Assembly: GCF_031760065.1 (NCBI RefSeq)
Contig: NZ_CP134500.1
Span: 1,488,001 to 1,552,000 of the forward strand
Reading direction: 5' to 3'
From: Streptomyces durocortorensis
GTDB lineage: Bacteria; Actinomycetota; Actinomycetes; Streptomycetales; Streptomycetaceae
DNA length: 64,000 nt
The notes beneath the pieces were generated by a model that ran no database searches, was not told the DNA's origin, and saw only the letters and a list, made by a program, of their open reading frames with translations. How positions within the stretch are numbered: position 1 is the first letter of the stretch; the number at the start of each line of letters is the position of its first letter. This document shows, one piece after another, positions 46,716-56,426 of this stretch. Position numbers and translations under genes: made by a program.

Positions 46716-47846
46716 ATGGAGAGCGTGCTGCGCCCGCTGATCGTCATCGGCGGTTCCGTGGTGATCACCCTGCTGGTCGGCTGGCTGGTCGACCGGCTGC
46801 TGCGGCGGGCCGACAGCCGTCACCACGAGACCCCGCTGTGGGGGCTGCTGCGGCGCTGCAGGCCTCCGTTGCAGGTGGTGATCATCACGGCGCTGCTGAG
46901 CGCCAGTTACCGCCAGTCGGGCATCGCCTGGGTGCGGGAGCACCGGGCCGGGATAGGCCAGGTCCTGACCCTGGTACTGATCGGCGCGTCCGCCTGGCTG
47001 GTGGTGCGGATCGCGGCGATGATCGTGGAGGCCAGTTACAGCCGGTACGCGGCGGCCACCCGTGATCCGGCCCGGGTCCGCCGGGTCCGTACGCAGGTGA
47101 CGCTGATCCAGCGGGTGGTCATCGCCGTGGTGACGGTGGTCGCCATCGCGGCGATGCTGCTGACGTTCCCCCCGATGCGGGCGGTCGGCACGTCGATGCT
47201 GGCCTCGGCCGGTCTGCTCGGCATCGTCGCGGGCGTCGCCGCCCAGTCGACGCTCGGCAATCTCTTCGCCGGGCTCCAGATCGCGTTCGGCGACATGGTG
47301 CGGATCGGCGACACCGTGGTGGTGGACGGCGAGTGGGGCACGATCGACGAGATCACCCTGACGTTCCTGTCGGTACGTACCTGGGACGAGCGGCGGATCA
47401 CGATGCCGGTCTCGTACTTCACCAGCAAGCCTTTCGAGAACTGGTCGCGCGGTGGGGCGCAGATGACCGGCACGGTCTACTTCCAGCTCGATCACTCCGC
47501 TCCGGTGGCCGCGATGCGGGAGAAACTGCGTGACGTCCTCGGCGACATCGGTGCCTGGGACGGCCGGGACTGGTCGCTGGCCGTCACCGACACCACGCCC
47601 ACCACCATCGAGGTGCGCGCGGTGGTCACGGCGAAGGACGCGAACGACATCTGGACGGTGCGCTGCGCGGTGCGCGAGCAGCTGATCGGCTGGTTGCGCG
47701 ACCACCATCCGTACGCGCTGCCGCGGATCGCCACCGCGCCCGCCGTGCTGCCGCCGGGCGAGCAGTGGGCCGATCCGGCGGACGGGCCCGGCCGCAACGG
47801 GAGCGCCCCGCCCGCCGGCAAGGCCCCCCGGACCGGCCGCGGCTGA
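46716..47846 (+). CDS. MscS-family mechanosensitive channel
   Basis: A 376-residue small-conductance mechanosensitive channel protein that vents solutes at hypo-osmotic shock. Three or four N-terminal helices precede the pore-lining TM3, GTSMLASAGLLGIVAGVAAQSTLGNLFAGLQIAFG. The beta domain follows (MVRIGDTVVVDGEWGTIDEITLTFLSVRTWDERRITMPVSYFTSKPFENWSR). Then comes the C-terminal alpha/beta part and a Pro/Gly-rich tail. ATG 46716 has GGAGAACG upstream. Confidence 0.9.
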   Translation: MESVLRPLIVIGGSVVITLLVGWLVDRLLRRADSRHHETPLWGLLRRCRPPLQVVIITALLSASYRQSGIAWVREHRAGIGQVLTLVLIGASAWLVVRIAAMIVEASYSRYAAATRDPARVRRVRTQVTLIQRVVIAVVTVVAIAAMLLTFPPMRAVGTSMLASAGLLGIVAGVAAQSTLGNLFAGLQIAFGDMVRIGDTVVVDGEWGTIDEITLTFLSVRTWDERRITMPVSYFTSKPFENWSRGGAQMTGTVYFQLDHSAPVAAMREKLRDVLGDIGAWDGRDWSLAVTDTTPTTIEVRAVVTAKDANDIWTVRCAVREQLIGWLRDHHPYALPRIATAPAVLPPGEQWADPADGPGRNGSAPPAGKAPRTGRG

Positions 47847-47878
47847 CCCCGTACCCGAAGGCCGGGGCGCGCAGCCGC

Positions 47879-49465
47879 TCAGCGCAGCGAGCGGAAGTCC
47901 AGATACCGCAGCACCCGGTCCACGACCTCGGGGTCGGCCCCGGCCTCGCTGCGCGCGGCGAGCACCTCGTGGCGGGCGGCCGACATCATCTCGCGCTGGA
48001 CCCGGCTCACCGCCCTGAAGCGGTCGGCGCGCCGCGCGTACGCCTCGCGCCGCTCCTCGTCGACCATGTCCGGGCTGATCCGGGCCCCGATGTCGTACGC
48101 GGCGCGCTGGAGGCGCTCCACGACCTCCTCGGGGAACTCTTCCACCTCCTGGATCTCCTTGAGGCGGTACTTGGCGGCCTTGGCGGCCCGGATGGCAAGG
48201 TCCCGTTCCAGGGCCTCTTCGGCGGCGGTGTCGGCCCGGACCTTCAGCTTGCGGACCAGCCAGGGCAGGGTGAGCCCCTGGAAGACCAGGGTGACCATGA
48301 TCACGGCGAACGCGATGAAGATGATCTCGTCGCGCCCGGGGAACGGGCGCCCGTCGTCCGTCTCCAGCGGGATCGCCAGCGCCAGGGCGACCGAGGCCAC
48401 CCCGCGCATCCCGGCCCACCACATCACGACGGTCTCCCGCCAGCTGGTGGGAATCTCCTCGCTGACGTCCCGCCGGGTGTGCAGCCGCTTGGCGAGCCAG
48501 GTCGCGGGCAGCAGCCACAGCAGGCGTACGCCGACGACGACCACGACGACCGCGAGCCCCCAGCCGACCATCTCCAGTGCCCGCCCGTCGGCGGTGCCGA
48601 ACACGCTGTGCAGCTCCAGGCCGATGAGCCCGAAGGCCACGCCGGTGACCAACGTGTCGACGATGTCCCAGAAGGTGCGACCGGTGAGCCGGCCGAGCAC
48701 GTCGTCGGCGTCGGCGGTGTGCTCGGCGAGGAAGAGCGCGACGGTCAGGACGGCCAGCACACCGGAGCCCATCAGCTCCTCCGCCAGGACGTAGGCGACG
48801 AAGGGCACCAGCAGGGTCAGGCCGACCTGGAGGGTGGCGTCGCCGAGCAGGTTCATCAGCTTGATGGTCAGCCAGCCGAGCGCGAGGCCGACGACGACCG
48901 CGACGACGGCGGAGAGGATCAGCAGCCCGAAGGCCTCGGGGAGCGAGAAGGTTCCGCTGACGGCGGCGGCGATGGCCACGTGGTAGAGCACGATGGCGGT
49001 GACGTCGTTGAAGAGCCCCTCGCCCTCCAGGATGGAGACGAGCCGGCGCGGCAGCCCCACGGAACCCGCCACGGCGGTCGCCGCCACCGGGTCCGGCGGG
49101 GCGACGAGGGCGCCGAGCACGACGGCCGCGGCGATGGGCAGCCCCGGCACGATCGAGTTGGCGACCGCGGCGACGGCGGCGGTGGTGACGAAGACCAGGG
49201 CGACGGCCAGCAGGAAGATCGGGCGTTTGTTGGCGGCGAACTGCCGCCAGGAGGTGCGCTGCACGGTGGCGTAGAGCAGCGGCGGGAGCAGCGCGGGAAG
49301 AATGATCTCCGGCGGGATGTCGACACTCGGAACGAACGGCGTGAACGCCATCGCGATGCCCGCCAGGGTCATCAGCACCGGCGCCGGGAGGCCCAGCCGT
49401 GCGCCGAGCGGCACCGTGACCACAGCTCCGAGCAACAGCAGGAGCAGCAGTGTCAGTTGATCCAC
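47879..49465 (-). CDS. Na+/H+ antiporter, CPA1 family
   Basis: A 528-residue monovalent cation/proton antiporter with about 12 membrane helices. The family's ion-site blocks are APPDPVAATAVAGSVGLPRRLVSILEGEGLFNDVTAIVLYHVA (helix with NDVTA) and WAGMRGVASVALALAIPL. The C-terminal ~110 residues are a soluble helical region (AAEEALERDLAIRAAKAAKYRLKEIQEVEEFPEE), probably regulatory. GTG 49465 has GGAAGG about eight bases upstream; the open frame before it is not coding-like. It is convergent with the MscS gene; together they serve ion and osmotic balance. Confidence 0.92.
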   Translation of the reverse strand: MDQLTLLLLLLLGAVVTVPLGARLGLPAPVLMTLAGIAMAFTPFVPSVDIPPEIILPALLPPLLYATVQRTSWRQFAANKRPIFLLAVALVFVTTAAVAAVANSIVPGLPIAAAVVLGALVAPPDPVAATAVAGSVGLPRRLVSILEGEGLFNDVTAIVLYHVAIAAAVSGTFSLPEAFGLLILSAVVAVVVGLALGWLTIKLMNLLGDATLQVGLTLLVPFVAYVLAEELMGSGVLAVLTVALFLAEHTADADDVLGRLTGRTFWDIVDTLVTGVAFGLIGLELHSVFGTADGRALEMVGWGLAVVVVVVGVRLLWLLPATWLAKRLHTRRDVSEEIPTSWRETVVMWWAGMRGVASVALALAIPLETDDGRPFPGRDEIIFIAFAVIMVTLVFQGLTLPWLVRKLKVRADTAAEEALERDLAIRAAKAAKYRLKEIQEVEEFPEEVVERLQRAAYDIGARISPDMVDEERREAYARRADRFRAVSRVQREMMSAARHEVLAARSEAGADPEVVDRVLRYLDFRSLR

Positions 49466-49585
49466 GGTGTGCCTTCCGGAGCGCAAGGGTCCGGGCCGTC
49501 GCCCACGGCCGGACAAGGCTTCCACCCTGCCACGCGCGGTGTGCGATTCGGTCGATACCCTCTGCTTCGGTCCCTTTCGGGGTAC

Positions 49586-50071
49586 TCAGGCCGGGCGGAT
49601 GTCCCGTCGCATGGCGCGGTGCGGGATGCCCGCGTCGGGGAACTCGGGGCCGTACGCGACGTATCCGAGCCGCTCGTAGAAGCCGAGGGCGTGGGTCTGG
49701 GCGTGCAGGTCGACGGCGGCCAGGCCGAGCCGGCCCGCCTCGTCCTCCAGGGCGCGTACGAGGGCCGCGCCGACCCCGAGGCCGCGGGCCTCCCGGGTCA
49801 CCGCGAGCCGGCCCAGCGAGCCGACGGTGAGATCGCCACCGGTCCTGCCCGACGCGGCCTCCCCGTGGAGCAGCCGTCCCGTACCCAGCGCCGTGCCGTC
49901 CGGCGCGACGGCGAGCACATGCACGGCGGTCGCGTCGTGGGCGTCGTACTCGATCTCCTCGGGCACGTTCTGCTCACCGACGAAGACGTCCTTGCGCACC
50001 TGGAAACAGGCCGCGAGGTCGCTCTCCTCGACGGCCCTGCGGGTGCTGTACGCGGATGGCGCCGAGGTCAC
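49586..50071 (-). CDS. GNAT-family N-acetyltransferase
   Basis: A 161-residue GNAT acetyltransferase. The acetyl-CoA pyrophosphate loop is [20 protein letters not shown], preceded by GSLGRLAVT and followed by [39 protein letters not shown]. That C-terminal pattern and [18 protein letters not shown] resemble the ElaA/YpeA-like subgroup. The substrate is unknown. The GTG start overlaps the rluD-type stop by four bases, so the two are translationally coupled. Confidence 0.88.
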   Translation of the reverse strand: MTSAPSAYSTRRAVEESDLAACFQVRKDVFVGEQNVPEEIEYDAHDATAVHVLAVAPDGTALGTGRLLHGEAASGRTGGDLTVGSLGRLAVTREARGLGVGAALVRALEDEAGRLGLAAVDLHAQTHALGFYERLGYVAYGPEFPDAGIPHRAMRRDIRPA

Positions 50072-51009
50072 TGGCTCTCCGCGGAGATGGTGTCGAGGGC
50101 CTTCTGGAGGTCGGCCGGATAGCTGCTGGAGAACTCCACCCAGCTGCCGTCGGCCGGATGCTCGAAGCCCAGGCGCACCGCGTGCAGCCACTGCCGGGTC
50201 AGCCCGAGCCGCTTGGCGAGGGTCGGGTCGGCGCCGTACGTCAGGTCGCCGACGCAGGGGTGGCGGTGTGCGGACATGTGGACCCGGATCTGGTGCGTGC
50301 GGCCGGTCTCCAGCTTGATGTCCAGGAGGCTGGCGGCACGGTAGGCCTCGATGAGGTCGTAGTGGGTCACCGACGGCTTGCCCTCGGCGGTGACCGCCCA
50401 CTTGTAGTCGTGGTTGGGGTGGCGCCCGATGGGGGCGTCGATGGTGCCGCTCATCGGGTCCGGGTGGCCCTGGACGAGCGCGTGGTACTTCTTCTCGACG
50501 ACCCGGTCGCGGAACTGGGCCTTGAGCAGGGTGTAGGCGCGCTCGGACTTGGCGACGACCATCAGGCCGGAGGTGCCGACGTCGAGGCGGTGCACGATGC
50601 CCTGGCGCTCGGCGGCGCCGGAGGTCGAGATCCGGTACCCGGCGGCGGCGAGTCCGCCGATGACGGTGGTGCCGGTCCAGCCGGGGCTGGGGTGGGCGGC
50701 GACGCCGACGGGCTTCACGATGACCACGATGTCGTCGTCGTCGTGGACGATCTCCATGCCCTCGACGGGCTCGGCGACGATCTGGACGGGAGGGGCCGCC
50801 TGCGGCATCTCCACTTCCAGCCAGGCGCCGCCGTGGACCCGCTCGGACTTTCCGGCCACCGAACCGTCCACCTGCACCTTCCCGGCTGCGGCCAGCTCGG
50901 CGGCCTTGGTGCGGGAGAAACCGAACATCCGGGAGATGGCGGCGTCGACGCGCTCGCCCTCCAGGCCGTCCGGTACGGGCAGGGTGCGGATCTCGGGGTG
51001 CGTACTCAC
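50068..51009 (-). CDS. rluD: RluA/RluD-family 23S rRNA pseudouridine synthase
   Basis: A 313-residue pseudouridine synthase with an N-terminal S4 RNA-binding domain ([32 protein letters not shown]) and the catalytic Asp143 in [46 protein letters not shown] is the RluA-family block. RluD-type enzymes modify helix 69 of 23S rRNA; the exact site here is inferred. It follows lspA with a 61-base gap, an order kept in many bacteria. Confidence 0.93.
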   Translation of the reverse strand: MSTHPEIRTLPVPDGLEGERVDAAISRMFGFSRTKAAELAAAGKVQVDGSVAGKSERVHGGAWLEVEMPQAAPPVQIVAEPVEGMEIVHDDDDIVVIVKPVGVAAHPSPGWTGTTVIGGLAAAGYRISTSGAAERQGIVHRLDVGTSGLMVVAKSERAYTLLKAQFRDRVVEKKYHALVQGHPDPMSGTIDAPIGRHPNHDYKWAVTAEGKPSVTHYDLIEAYRAASLLDIKLETGRTHQIRVHMSAHRHPCVGDLTYGADPTLAKRLGLTRQWLHAVRLGFEHPADGSWVEFSSSYPADLQKALDTISAESQ

Positions 51010-51070
51010 CTGTCGAGTATGCCTTGCGCCCGCGGGTCCCCGCGCCGGGCGGTCGGTCCGCCCGGAGCCG

Positions 51071-51661
51071 TCAGTCCTTGTGGACGGTCCCGTCGGGGTC
51101 CAGGCCCTTGAAGGAGAGGATCACGATGAGGATGCCGCCGCACACGATCGCGGAGTCGGCGAGGTTGAAGACCGCGAAGTGCTTGGGGGCGATGAAGTCC
51201 ACCACCGCGCCCTCGAACACGCCGGGCGCCCGGAAGAGCCGGTCGGTGAGGTTGCCGAGCGCACCGCCCAGGAGCAGTCCCAGGGCGATGGCCCACGGCA
51301 GGCTGTAGAGCTTGCGGGCGAGCCGGACGATGACCACGATCACCCCGGCGGCGATGATGGTGAAGATCACCGTGAACGCCTCGCCGAACCCGAAGGCGGC
51401 GCCCGGGTTGCGGAGCGCGCGGAACTGGAGCCAGTCGCCGATGATGTCGATCGGCGGCTGGTGCTCCAGCTTGGCGACCACGATCATCTTGCTGATCAGG
51501 TCGAGCAGGTAGGCGACGACGGAGACGCCGATGAGCACGAGGATCCTGCGCTTGCCCGTGCCCGCGTTCACGGCGGCGTCGGCGGCCGTGCTGCCGCCCT
51601 CGTCCGTGCCCTCGGCCTCGGGATTGTCCGGCGTACCGATGATGCGCTCCGCCTCTGCCAC
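51071..51661 (-). CDS. lspA: Lipoprotein signal peptidase (signal peptidase II)
   Basis: LspA cleaves the signal peptide of diacylated prolipoproteins, the step after Lgt. The 196-residue protein has a 37-residue hydrophilic N-terminal extension, longer than E. coli LspA, then four membrane helices. The catalytic aspartates are Asp140 ([12 protein letters not shown]) and Asp169 ([11 protein letters not shown]). [14 protein letters not shown] is the conserved periplasmic block. GTG start with AGGGAC upstream. Confidence 0.97.
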   Translation of the reverse strand: MAEAERIIGTPDNPEAEGTDEGGSTAADAAVNAGTGKRRILVLIGVSVVAYLLDLISKMIVVAKLEHQPPIDIIGDWLQFRALRNPGAAFGFGEAFTVIFTIIAAGVIVVIVRLARKLYSLPWAIALGLLLGGALGNLTDRLFRAPGVFEGAVVDFIAPKHFAVFNLADSAIVCGGILIVILSFKGLDPDGTVHKD

Positions 51662-51719
51662 GTGAGTCCCTCAACCTAGATGCCTGACTGAGGATGAGGG
51701 TACGACACACCTGTGCGGA

Positions 51720-52520
51720 TCAGCCGCGCCGCTCCTGCTTCTGTTTGTCCTCGACGCACAGGGTGGCCCGGGGGAACGCCTGCATCCGGGCCTTCCCGAT
51801 CGGTTTGCCGCAGACCTCGCAGAGCCCGTAGGTCCCCGCCTCCAGCCGGGCGAGCGCCCGCTCGGTCTGCTCCAGCATCTCCTGGGCGTTGGCGGCGAGC
51901 GACAGCTCGTGCTCGCGGGTGATGTTCTTGGTGCCGGTGTCGGCCTCGTCGTCGCCCGCGCCGTCGCCGGAGTCCCGCATCAGCCCGGCGAGCGCCGCGC
52001 CCGAGGCCTCCAGCTCGCTGCGCAGCCGCAGGGTCTCGCTGGTCAGCAGCGTCCGTGCCTCGTCGACCTCCGCGGGCGTCCAGGGGTCCTCCCCGGGCCG
52101 TACGGCCAGCTCGCCGGGGGCGGCCGCGCGGGCCGGCGGCACCGGGGCCGTCGCCTGTGCGCCTGCTGCGGGGCGACTAGCGCTCTTCTTGGCTACCACC
52201 GTGTGGGCTCCCGTCTGCTCGGCGGCCTCGGCCGCCCCCGTGGCCGTCGTCGCGGCCTTCTTCGCGGCCTTCTTGGCCCCGGTCTTCTTGGCGGTGCTCT
52301 TCTTGGGGACGGCTTTCCCGTCGGCGGTCTTCTTCGCGGCCGCCTTCTTGGCCACGGCCTTCCGGGGGGCCGTTGGGGGGGCCGTCTTCTTCGCTGCCTT
52401 CTTGGTAGTCGTCTTCTTGGCGGCGCTCTTCTTCGCCGTCTCCTCCGCGGGCTCGGCCGGTGGCTCGTGGGCGCCGTCGTGCTCGGCCGCGGTCTCTTCC
52501 GCCGTCTTCTTCGCCACCAT
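51720..52520 (-). CDS. DksA/TraR-type zinc-finger protein with histone-H1-like N-terminal tail
   Basis: A 266-residue protein in two parts. Residues ~1-130 are an extremely Lys/Ala/Thr-rich tail (KKSAAKKTTTKKAAKKTAP and similar repeats), as in bacterial histone H1-like proteins and expected to bind DNA or RNA. Residues ~165-266 are a DksA/TraR domain: a coiled-coil hairpin (ARTLLTSETLRLRSELEASG, HELSLAANAQEMLEQTERALARLEAGTYG) and the finger CEVCGKPIGKARMQAFPRATLC. Only three cysteines of the usual four are present; the last position reads VED. DksA-like proteins modulate RNA polymerase. ATG 52520 has GAAGGGG upstream. It is divergent from ileS. Confidence 0.85.
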   Translation of the reverse strand: MVAKKTAEETAAEHDGAHEPPAEPAEETAKKSAAKKTTTKKAAKKTAPPTAPRKAVAKKAAAKKTADGKAVPKKSTAKKTGAKKAAKKAATTATGAAEAAEQTGAHTVVAKKSASRPAAGAQATAPVPPARAAAPGELAVRPGEDPWTPAEVDEARTLLTSETLRLRSELEASGAALAGLMRDSGDGAGDDEADTGTKNITREHELSLAANAQEMLEQTERALARLEAGTYGLCEVCGKPIGKARMQAFPRATLCVEDKQKQERRG

Positions 52521-52533
52521 GGCCGCGGCCCCT

Positions 52534-52546
52534 TCACATATTGTGA
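52534..52546. promoter_or_regulatory. Palindromic site in the dksA-like gene leader
   Basis: TCACA-tat-TGTGA, a perfect 5-base inverted repeat 14-26 bases upstream of the DksA-like start, in an AT-rich island. It could be an operator or part of the core promoter. No regulator is suggested by the sequence. Confidence 0.35.
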
Positions 52547-52796
52547 TCTTGCTCGCGAATCGTGCTGGGACGATAAATCGACCCCAGCGCCGCGGCAACG
52601 GGGCACGCCGCCGTTCCTCCTCTCCCGGGACCCGGTCGTGGCGCGCCTGCATCCGTTGTTCCCAGCTCCCCGCCGGGTAATCCGGCCCGCGCGGCCCGCC
52701 GGGAAGTCCGTACGCCCCGTCCGCCCACTCGGGTCACGCCCGCGCGCCCCCGATAACCGGTCGGCCGTCGGCCGTACGGGCCCGTACACTGGGCCC

Positions 52797-53057
52797 AGCG
52801 AGAGGCATGGATGGGACGAGTAGCGCCGTACGCAGCCAGCAGCGACCCGGGGACGGTGGGAGCCCGGGGGCGAGCGCGACGTGAAGATCACCCCGGAGCC
52901 GCCGGAAGAACGCCTTGGGGCCACTAGACCCGGCATCGCGACCCCAATGAGGGGGCCACGGGCGCACGCCCGCGGCCAAGGAGGGTGGTACCGCGGGAGC
53001 CGAGGCGCTCTCGTCCCTCCGACGGAAGTGGAAGACGTCCGCCGGAGGAAGCCGCAC
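52797..53057 (+). promoter_or_regulatory. T-box riboswitch controlling ileS translation
   Basis: The leader carries the conserved T-box core AAGGAGGGTGGTACCGCGG (52978-52996), whose TGGTACC pairs with the uncharged tRNA acceptor end. A likely isoleucine specifier ATC is at 52887-52889 in the first stem. CCCTCC (53015-53020) can pair either with GGAGGG of the T-box arm (52980-52985) or with the ileS Shine-Dalgarno GGAGG (53044-53048). This is the translational (sequestering) type known for actinobacterial ileS rather than a terminator type. A -10-like TACACT at 52785-52790 supports a start near 52797, but the exact 5' end is estimated. Confidence 0.9.
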
Positions 53058-56000
53058 ATGACATCGCCGCAGTACCGCCAGGTACCCGCCCAGGTCGACC
53101 TGCCCGCGCTGGAGCACGCCGTGCTCGACTTCTGGCGCGAGAGCAAGATCTTCGCCCGGAGCCTCGAACAGTCCGAGGGCCGCCCCGAGTGGGTCTTCTA
53201 CGAGGGCCCGCCCACCGCCAACGGCATGCCGGGCGCCCACCACATCGAGGCCCGCGTCTTCAAGGACGTCTTCCCCCGCTTCCGCACCATGCAGGGCTAC
53301 CACGTGGGCCGCAAGGCCGGCTGGGACTGCCACGGCCTGCCGGTCGAACTCGCGGTGGAGAAGGAACTGGGCTTCAACGGCAAGAAGGACATCGAGGCGT
53401 TCGGCATCGCCGAGTTCAACGCCAAGTGCCGTGAGTCCGTGACCCGGCACACCGACGCCTTCGCCGAGCTCACGACCCGTATGGGCTACTGGGTCGACCT
53501 GGACGACGCGTACCGCACGATGGACCCCGAGTACGTCGACTCCGTGTGGTGGTCGCTGAAGGAGATCTTCAACAAGGACCTGCTGGTCCAGGACCACCGG
53601 GTCGCCCCCTGGTGCCCCCGCTGCGGCACGGGCCTGTCCGACCACGAGCTGGCCCAGGGCTACGAGACGGTCGTCGACCCCTCGGTCTTCGTCCGCTTCC
53701 CCCTGACCTCCGGCCCGCTGGCGGGCGAGGCGGCCCTCCTGGTGTGGACGACCACCCCCTGGACCCTGGTGTCCAATACGGCGGTCGCCGCGCACCCCGA
53801 GGTCCGCTATGTCGTCGCGACGAACGGCGAGGAGAAGCTCGTCGTCGCCGAACCGCTCCTGGAGAAGGCCCTCGGCGAGGGCTGGGAGGTGACCGGCCAG
53901 TCGTTCACCGGCGCGGAGATGGAGCGCTGGACCTACGAGCGCCCCTTCGCCCTGGTCGAGTTCCCGGCGGAAGCCCACTACGTGGTCAACGCCGAGTACG
54001 TCACGACCGAGGACGGTACGGGTCTGGTCCACCAGTCCCCCGCGTTCGGCGCCGACGACCTCGTGGTCTGCCGTGCGTACGGCCTCCCGGTGGTCAATCC
54101 GGTCCGCCCCGACGGCACTTTCGAAGAGGATCTCCCGCTGGTCGGCGGCGTCTTCTTCAAGAAGGCCGACGAGGCGCTCACCGCGGACCTGGAGGCGCGG
54201 GGCAAGCTCTTCCGCCACGTCCCGTACGAGCACAGCTACCCGCACTGCTGGCGCTGCCACACGGCGCTGCTCTACTACGCGCAGCCGTCCTGGTACATCA
54301 GGACGACGGCGATCAAGGACCGCCTCCTTGAGGAGAACGAGAAGACCAACTGGTTCCCGGACACGGTCAAGAACGGCCGCTTCGGCGACTGGCTGAACAA
54401 CAACGTCGACTGGGCGCTCTCCCGCAACCGCTACTGGGGTACGCCGCTGCCGATCTGGCGGTGCGAGGACAACCACCTGACGTGCGTGGGCTCACGCGCG
54501 GAGCTGACGGAACTGACGGGCGCCGACCAGTCGAACCTGGACCCCCACCGTCCGTTCATCGACGAGATCACCTTCACCTGCCCGCACGAGGACTGCCGGC
54601 TGGAGGCGTACCGCGTCCCGGAGGTCATCGACGCCTGGTACGACTCGGGTTCGATGCCGTTCGCGCAGTGGGGCTACCCGTACAAGAACAAGGAGATCTT
54701 CGAGAGCCGCTACCCGGCGCAGTTCATCTCGGAGGCCATCGACCAGACCCGCGGCTGGTTCTACACGCTGATGGCGGTAGGCACCCTGGTCTTCGACAAG
54801 TCGTCCTACGAGAACGTGGTCTGCCTGGGCCACATCCTCGCCGAGGACGGCCGCAAGATGTCCAAGCACCTGGGGAACATCCTCCAGCCGATCCCGCTGA
54901 TGGACCAGCACGGGGCGGACGCGGTGCGGTGGTTCATGGCGGCGGGCGGCTCCCCCTGGGCGGCACGACGGGTGGGCCACGGCACCATCCAGGAGGTCGT
55001 CCGCAAGACGCTCCTCACCTACTGGAACACGGTCGCCTTCCAGGCCCTGTACGCGCGCACCTCGGGCTGGGCCCCCTCGGCGGCCGACCCGGCCCCTGCG
55101 GACCGCACGGTCCTGGACCGCTGGCTGCTGAGCGAACTGAACGCGCTGGTGGACCAGATGACGGTCTCCATGGAGGGCTACGACACCCAGCGCGCGGGCA
55201 AGCTGCTCTCCGCGTTCGTGGACGACCTGTCCAACTGGTACGTACGCCGCTCGCGCCGCCGCTTCTGGCAGGGCGACAAGGCGGCGCTGCGCACGCTGCA
55301 CGAGGTCGTCGAGACGGTGACGCGTCTGATGGCCCCGCTGACCCCGTTCATCACGGAGCGGGTCTGGCAGGACCTGATCGCCCCGGTCACCCCCGACGCC
55401 CCGGAATCGGTGCACCTGTCCACCTGGCCCAAGGCGGAGGTCTCCGCGATCGATCCGACGCTCTCCACGCAGATGGCGCTGGTGCGCCGCCTCGTGGAGC
55501 TGGGCCGGGCGACGCGCGCCGAGTCGGGTGTGAAGACGCGGCAGCCGCTGTCGCGCGCACTCGTCGCGGCGAACGGCTTCGACGCCCTCTCCCCGGAGCT
55601 GCGCGCGCAGATCACGGAGGAGCTGAACGTCACGTCCCTGGCCTCGCTCTCCGAGGTGGGCGGCTCGCTGGTCGACACGACGGCGAAGGCGAACTTCCGG
55701 GCACTGGGCAAGCGGTTCGGCAAGGGTGTGCAGGCGGTGGCCAAGGCGGTGGCCGAGGCGGACGCGGCGGCTCTCTCCCTCGCCCTGCGCGAGGGCACGG
55801 CGACGGTTGAGGTGGAGGGCGAGCGGATCACCCTCTCCCCCGACGAGGTGATCATCACGGAGACCCCCCGCGAGGGCTGGTCGGTCGCCTCGGACTCGGG
55901 CGCGACGGTCGCCCTGGACCTGGAGATCACCCCGGAACTGCGCCGCGCGGGCCTGGCCCGCGACGCGATCCGCCTGATCCAGGAGGCCCGCAAGAACAGC

Positions 56001-56201
56001 GGCCTGGACGTCGCGGACCGCATCGCCGTCCGCTGGACCTCCACGTCCCCGGCGACGGTCGAGGCCCTCACCGAGCACACCCCGCTGATCGCGGACGAGG
56101 TCCTCGCCCTGGACTACGCGCAAGGCGAGGCGGACGACACGTACGGCGAGGTGTTCGAGGACGAAGGCCTGGCGCTCACGTTCCGCCTGCGCAAGCGGTA
56201 G
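53058..56201 (+). CDS. ileS: Isoleucyl-tRNA synthetase
   Basis: IleS charges tRNA-Ile. It is 1047 residues, class Ia, with the HIGH-type signature GPPTANGMPGAHH (about 50-62) and KMSKH at 600-604. The editing domain region lies between (VWTTTPWTLVSNTAVAAHPEVRY). The C-terminal tRNA-binding part includes WYVRRSRRRFWQ. The PGAHH form, the length and the C-terminus are of the eukaryote-like type usual in Actinobacteria, a type often less sensitive to mupirocin. ATG 53058 has GGAGG nine bases upstream, which is the T-box target. Confidence 0.96.
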   Translation: MTSPQYRQVPAQVDLPALEHAVLDFWRESKIFARSLEQSEGRPEWVFYEGPPTANGMPGAHHIEARVFKDVFPRFRTMQGYHVGRKAGWDCHGLPVELAVEKELGFNGKKDIEAFGIAEFNAKCRESVTRHTDAFAELTTRMGYWVDLDDAYRTMDPEYVDSVWWSLKEIFNKDLLVQDHRVAPWCPRCGTGLSDHELAQGYETVVDPSVFVRFPLTSGPLAGEAALLVWTTTPWTLVSNTAVAAHPEVRYVVATNGEEKLVVAEPLLEKALGEGWEVTGQSFTGAEMERWTYERPFALVEFPAEAHYVVNAEYVTTEDGTGLVHQSPAFGADDLVVCRAYGLPVVNPVRPDGTFEEDLPLVGGVFFKKADEALTADLEARGKLFRHVPYEHSYPHCWRCHTALLYYAQPSWYIRTTAIKDRLLEENEKTNWFPDTVKNGRFGDWLNNNVDWALSRNRYWGTPLPIWRCEDNHLTCVGSRAELTELTGADQSNLDPHRPFIDEITFTCPHEDCRLEAYRVPEVIDAWYDSGSMPFAQWGYPYKNKEIFESRYPAQFISEAIDQTRGWFYTLMAVGTLVFDKSSYENVVCLGHILAEDGRKMSKHLGNILQPIPLMDQHGADAVRWFMAAGGSPWAARRVGHGTIQEVVRKTLLTYWNTVAFQALYARTSGWAPSAADPAPADRTVLDRWLLSELNALVDQMTVSMEGYDTQRAGKLLSAFVDDLSNWYVRRSRRRFWQGDKAALRTLHEVVETVTRLMAPLTPFITERVWQDLIAPVTPDAPESVHLSTWPKAEVSAIDPTLSTQMALVRRLVELGRATRAESGVKTRQPLSRALVAANGFDALSPELRAQITEELNVTSLASLSEVGGSLVDTTAKANFRALGKRFGKGVQAVAKAVAEADAAALSLALREGTATVEVEGERITLSPDEVIITETPREGWSVASDSGATVALDLEITPELRRAGLARDAIRLIQEARKNSGLDVADRIAVRWTSTSPATVEALTEHTPLIADEVLALDYAQGEADDTYGEVFEDEGLALTFRLRKR

Positions 56202-56226
56202 CCACAGCGCGACAGCCCGCACGATC

Positions 56227-56260
56227 AGGGGCCCGGCCGACACAAGTCGACCGGGCCCCT
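56227..56260. terminator. Terminator hairpin after ileS
   Basis: A 15-base stem (AGGGGCCCGGCCGAC / GTCGACCGGGCCCCT, one mismatch) with the loop acaa, 25 bases after the ileS stop. It is a good rho-independent-like stem without a T-run. Confidence 0.8.
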
Positions 56261-56325
56261 TCGCCGTCCCCCTCAGGGGCTCCGCCCCCGAACCCCCGCG
56301 CCCGCCTCCAACATCCGGCCAGACC

Positions 56326-56378
56326 CAGCCCCTCCGGCTTCTGCGGGGCGGGCTCCGGGGCGGCGCCCCTGTTTCGGG
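56326..56378. repeat. Dispersed Streptomyces-type intergenic repeat, second copy
   Basis: CAGCCCCTCCGGCTTCTG..., continuing through GGGGCGGCGCCCC to GTTTCGGG, parallels the block at 32644-32696 position by position with scattered changes. It lies in the 306-base space between the converging ileS and divIVA genes. Confidence 0.7.
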
Positions 56379-56426
56379 CCCGCCGCAGGCGCCCCACCCA
56401 CACCCGGCAACCGCGTACCCGCCCAC

